Positions 16,502 to 19,124 of a DNA stretch of 19,124 bases are shown here, in pieces; the stretch's first letter is position 1; every line of letters starts with the position of its first letter. The position numbers and the translations under genes were made by a program. The notes under the pieces are model-generated. The model was not told the DNA's origin, made no database searches, and saw only the letters and a list, made by a program, of their open reading frames with translations. Source of the stretch: JBKJZO01 sp046715235. GTDB taxonomy: Bacteria; Actinomycetota; Actinomycetes; BP-191. The DNA is taken from NCBI GenBank assembly GCA_046715235.1, contig JBKJZO010000221.1, forward strand, positions 1 to 19,124, written 5' to 3'.

Positions 16502-16664
16502 GCGTGGATCGCGTTCACCCGGGAACCCTCCGGTGCGCTGGTCAGCTTGCGCGTCGGCACTGATGGCAGATCCGTGAACAGCTACTACACCCACGACGGG
16601 CTCGGCAGCGTGATCGCGCTCACCGACAGCACCGGCAACACCGACACCGCCGTCATCACCTACG
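16502..16664 (+). pseudogene. Orphan RHS core remnant (second copy of the direct repeat)
   Basis: This stretch encodes FTREPSGALVSLRVGTDG, then a segment identical to the main RHS core from SVNSYYTHDGLGS through TAVITY. It lacks the rest of the core, a tip and any domain before it. A GTG directly after the candidate immunity stop could start it, but the frame soon runs into the antisense of the DUF2461 gene. RHS loci commonly carry displaced core/tip cassettes downstream; this one has lost its tip. It ends at 16664, exactly where DUF2461 homology begins on the other strand. Confidence 0.85.
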
Positions 16665-17011
16665 GCGACCGCGGCGCGGTAACGCTCCAGCTGATCGGCT
16701 GCCAGGTGGTACATGCCGCTGCCGACGACGAGCCCGTCGGCCGACAGGTGCACGTAGCCACCGCCGGCGAGCGACGCCGCGATGGACGTCTTGTACGGCG
16801 TCTTGTCGGCACTGAAGCGGACGTCACGGTAGGGCCGAAACAGCTTGGCCGCCCCGAACTCCGGCGCGAGCTCGGCGAGCAGCTCGTCCATCGGCGCGCG
16901 GCAACAGGTGTCGTAGGTGTCCTTGTTGTCCTGCCAATAGGCCTTGGAGTTGTCGGCCTCGAGGCCCTCATAGAAGTGCAGCGCCTCTGCCGGCCACCCG
17001 CGGAACGCCAT
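16664..17011 (-). pseudogene. DUF2461 (TIGR02453-type) gene, 3' end lost
   Basis: From the ATG at 17011 (ribosome binding site GGAGGG) the minus strand encodes 116 recognisable residues, MAFRGWPAEALHFYEGLEAD to QLERYRAAVA. They include FRPYRDVRFSADKTPYKT and the YVHLSADGLVVGSGMY segment of the DUF2461 family. Full-length members are about 200-230 residues, so roughly half is missing. The frame stays open to 16346, adding about 105 residues that are antisense of the RHS remnant and the candidate immunity gene, so a chimeric 221-residue protein could be made but is unlikely to work. The family has no firmly known function. The missing 3' half is not present elsewhere in the window as far as I can see. 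Confidence 0.85.
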
Positions 17012-17204
17012 AGTCGTCACCCTCCGTCCGGCGCCGACGCTACTAGCCGCCGCTGACAGATGGGTCACGGACTAGCGCAGGGGCTGAGTTGCCGAACTCC
17101 GCGGCACCCGTATCCATCCGGACTATTGCCCCTGGTCCGGCTGTTGACCGTGGCGCGCGCCCTGCTCCTAGGGTGAGCCAACTGATGAAGAGGGGTGCCT
17201 CCGC
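17012..17204. promoter_or_regulatory. Divergent promoter region, DUF2461 remnant and ABC exporter
   Basis: On the plus strand TTGACC (17144-17149), N19, TAGGGT (17169-17174) is a good sigma-70-type promoter. It gives a start near 17181 and a leader holding AGAGGGG before the ATG at 17205. On the minus strand TGACCC, N19, TAGCGT (17067-17037) could drive the truncated DUF2461 gene. Nothing else is seen in these 193 bp. Confidence 0.45.
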
Positions 17205-19112
17205 ATGGAGATGGGCTTCAGCCACTGGATGGCGCTCGAGAGCGCGATGCGCGGCGATCAGCAGAAGCGCACGTTCACCCGGGCCACGCTCACGCGCATC
17301 CTCACGTTCGCCCGGCCGCATCGACGTGCTCTGACGGTGTTTCTACTGCTCAGCGTCGCCTCTGCCGTGCTCGCCGTAGCAACGCCCGTACTCGCGGGCC
17401 AGGCCCTCAAGGCGATCAACGAGGGCAAGAGCGAGCGCAAAGTCATGACCGTGGCCGCACTCATCGCGGTGATCGCGGTCGTCGACGCCGGCGTCGGGAT
17501 CGCCTCGCGCTGGCAGTCGTCGAGGGTCGGCGAGGGACTGATCCTCGACCTGCGCCGCGCGGTGTTCGGCCACGTGCAGCGCATGCCGGTCGCGTTCTTC
17601 ATGCGCACCCGCACCGGCGCTCTTGTCAGCCGGCTCAACAGCGACGTCATCGGTGCGCAGCGAGCGTTCACCTGGACGCTGTCCGGTGTCGTGAGCAACG
17701 TGATCGCTCTGCTGCTTACGCTCGGCGTGATGCTGACGTTGTCCTGGCAGATCACCGTGCTGGCGCTGATTCTGCTGCCGGTGTTCGTCGTGCCTGCCCG
17801 CCGGATGGGCTCCCGCCTCGCCCAGCTTCAGCGTGAGGCCTCGGATCACAACGCCGCGATGACGACACAGATGACGGAGCGCTTCTCCGCGCCCGGCGCG
17901 ACGCTCGTGAAGCTCTTCGGCCGCCCGGCCAACGAGGAAGCCGAGTTCGGCCGGCGAGCCGAGCGGGTCGCGCGCATCGGCGTACGCACGGCGATGGGCC
18001 AGTGGGTCTTTCTCACCGCGCTGGGCCTGGTGTCGGCGCTGGCGCTGGCGCTGGTCTATGGGCTCGGCGGCTGGCTCGCGCTGCGCAATCGCCTCGAGCC
18101 CCACACGGTGGTCACGCTGGCGCTGCTGCTCACCCGCCTGTACACGCCGCTCACCGCACTCGCCAGCGCCCGGGTCGATGCGATGACGGCGATCGTCAGC
18201 TTCGAGCGGGTCTTCGAGGTGCTCGACCTGCCGCCGCTGATCGACGAGAAACCCGACGCGCGCAAGGTGCCGGACGGACCCGCGGCCCTCGAGTTCGAGA
18301 ACGTGCGGTTCGCCTACCCCTCAGCGGAGAAGGTGTCGCTCGCATCCCTCGAGGAAGTCGCGACCCTCGACACCAGAGGGGGCACCGAAGTCCTGCACGG
18401 CGTGTCCTTCCGCGTCGAGCCCGGCCAGCTCGTCGCGCTTGTGGGCACCTCCGGCGGCGGCAAGTCGACGATCGCGGCGCTCGCACCGCGGCTGTACGAC
18501 GTCGACGCGGGTTCGGTGCGGTTGTCCGGCGTCGACGTACGAGATCTGTCCTTCGACTCCATCCGCGAGACGCTCGGGATGGTGACGCAGGACGGCCACC
18601 TGTTCCATGACTCAGTGCGGGAGAACCTGCGCTTCGCCCGGCCGGAAGCCACTGATGCCGACCTGTGGGACGTGCTGCGCCAAGCCAGGCTCGCCGATCT
18701 GGTCGAGTCGCTCCCCGACGGTCTGGACACCGTCATCGGCGAACGCGGCTACCGGCTCTCGGGTGGTGAGCGCCAGCGTCTGACGATCGCGCGACTGCTG
18801 CTGGCCCGGCCCCGGATCGTGATCCTCGACGAGGCGACGGCTCATCTGGACTCGACGTCCGAGGCCGCCGTACAAGCTGCACTGGGCACTGCTCTTGCAG
18901 GCCGTACGGCGTTGGTCATCGCCCACCGCCTGTCCACGATCCGGGCCGCCGACCGCATCGTCGTGCTCGAAGCCGGCCGGATCGTGGAGCAGGGCAGCCA
19001 TCCGCAGCTCCTGGCCGCCAACGGCCGCTACGCCGATCTGTACCGCACCCAGTTCGCCGATGGCGAGCCCGACGACGAAGCGCCCGAGGACGAGGAGCCC
19101 GAGGCCGCCTGA
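17205..19112 (+). CDS. ABC exporter half-transporter, transmembrane domain fused to ATPase
   Basis: The 635-residue protein has an ABC type-I exporter membrane domain (six helices, about residues 40-330). It includes the coupling-type motifs HVQRMPVAFFMRTRTG and LVSRLNSDV. The nucleotide-binding domain (about 365-610) has Walker A GTSGGGKST at 414-422, signature LSGGE at 518-522, Walker B IVILDEA at 538-544 and the switch His in IAHRLSTI. It must dimerise, either with itself or with a second half-transporter lying outside the window. Likely substrates are lipids, peptides or drugs; none can be chosen from sequence. A stretch just before the ATPase core (SAEKVSLASLEEVATLDTRG) is an insertion seen in some actinobacterial members. 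The C-terminus is acidic (DDEAPEDEEPEAA). Confidence 0.92.
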   Translation: MEMGFSHWMALESAMRGDQQKRTFTRATLTRILTFARPHRRALTVFLLLSVASAVLAVATPVLAGQALKAINEGKSERKVMTVAALIAVIAVVDAGVGIASRWQSSRVGEGLILDLRRAVFGHVQRMPVAFFMRTRTGALVSRLNSDVIGAQRAFTWTLSGVVSNVIALLLTLGVMLTLSWQITVLALILLPVFVVPARRMGSRLAQLQREASDHNAAMTTQMTERFSAPGATLVKLFGRPANEEAEFGRRAERVARIGVRTAMGQWVFLTALGLVSALALALVYGLGGWLALRNRLEPHTVVTLALLLTRLYTPLTALASARVDAMTAIVSFERVFEVLDLPPLIDEKPDARKVPDGPAALEFENVRFAYPSAEKVSLASLEEVATLDTRGGTEVLHGVSFRVEPGQLVALVGTSGGGKSTIAALAPRLYDVDAGSVRLSGVDVRDLSFDSIRETLGMVTQDGHLFHDSVRENLRFARPEATDADLWDVLRQARLADLVESLPDGLDTVIGERGYRLSGGERQRLTIARLLLARPRIVILDEATAHLDSTSEAAVQAALGTALAGRTALVIAHRLSTIRAADRIVVLEAGRIVEQGSHPQLLAANGRYADLYRTQFADGEPDDEAPEDEEPEAA

Positions 19113-19124
19113 CGCGTTCTTACC

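Noticed and set aside
16346..16663. C-terminal half of the 221-codon minus-strand frame as genuine DUF2461 sequence
   Set aside because: These codons are exactly antisense to the RHS remnant and the candidate immunity gene, and resemble no DUF2461 C-terminus.

Overview
The window is GC-rich DNA from an actinobacterium. The evidence is a CarD-type RNA polymerase-binding protein, a YacL-like PIN/TRAM protein, an Rv1155-like flavin/deazaflavin (F420)-type oxidoreductase, many GTG starts, overlapping stop/start codons, and chains of genes with little spacing. Family or genus cannot be fixed from the sequence alone.

Left part (1-6159). The 5' end of a UbiA-family prenyltransferase gene runs off the left edge on the minus strand. 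Divergent from it is a compact plus-strand housekeeping run: carD, PIN/TRAM protein, ispD, ispF, PPOX-fold oxidoreductase, cysS, rlmB. It joins RNA polymerase control, two consecutive isoprenoid (MEP) steps, cysteinyl-tRNA synthesis and 23S rRNA methylation. Several genes overlap by 4-22 nt. A convergent MalK/UgpC-type sugar ABC ATPase ends only 4 nt after rlmB.

Middle (7250-11327). A tRNA-Thr(UGU) gene is followed by a minus-strand ABC-2 exporter pair (ATPase and permease, 4-nt overlap). Facing away from it is a NarL-type two-component system (kinase and regulator, 4-nt overlap) that probably controls the exporter.

Accessory region (11328 to about 16664). A secreted DNRLRE protein and a 1022-residue RHS/YD-repeat protein look like one ancestral gene of about 1519 codons, split by a one-base frameshift near 13015. 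The RHS core ends at a DPTG motif and is followed by a 70-residue, very hydrophobic tip. Sixteen nt later comes a 122-residue, four-helix membrane protein. The arrangement is that of a polymorphic toxin with its immunity protein, here a candidate membrane-acting pair of no family I recognise. A 163-bp near-copy of the RHS core then reappears as an orphan remnant. It stops exactly where a minus-strand DUF2461 gene is cut off, so this is a rearrangement scar.

Right end (17012-19124). A divergent promoter region leads to a full-length ABC exporter half-transporter (TM domain fused to ATPase). Its gene ends 12 nt before the window does.
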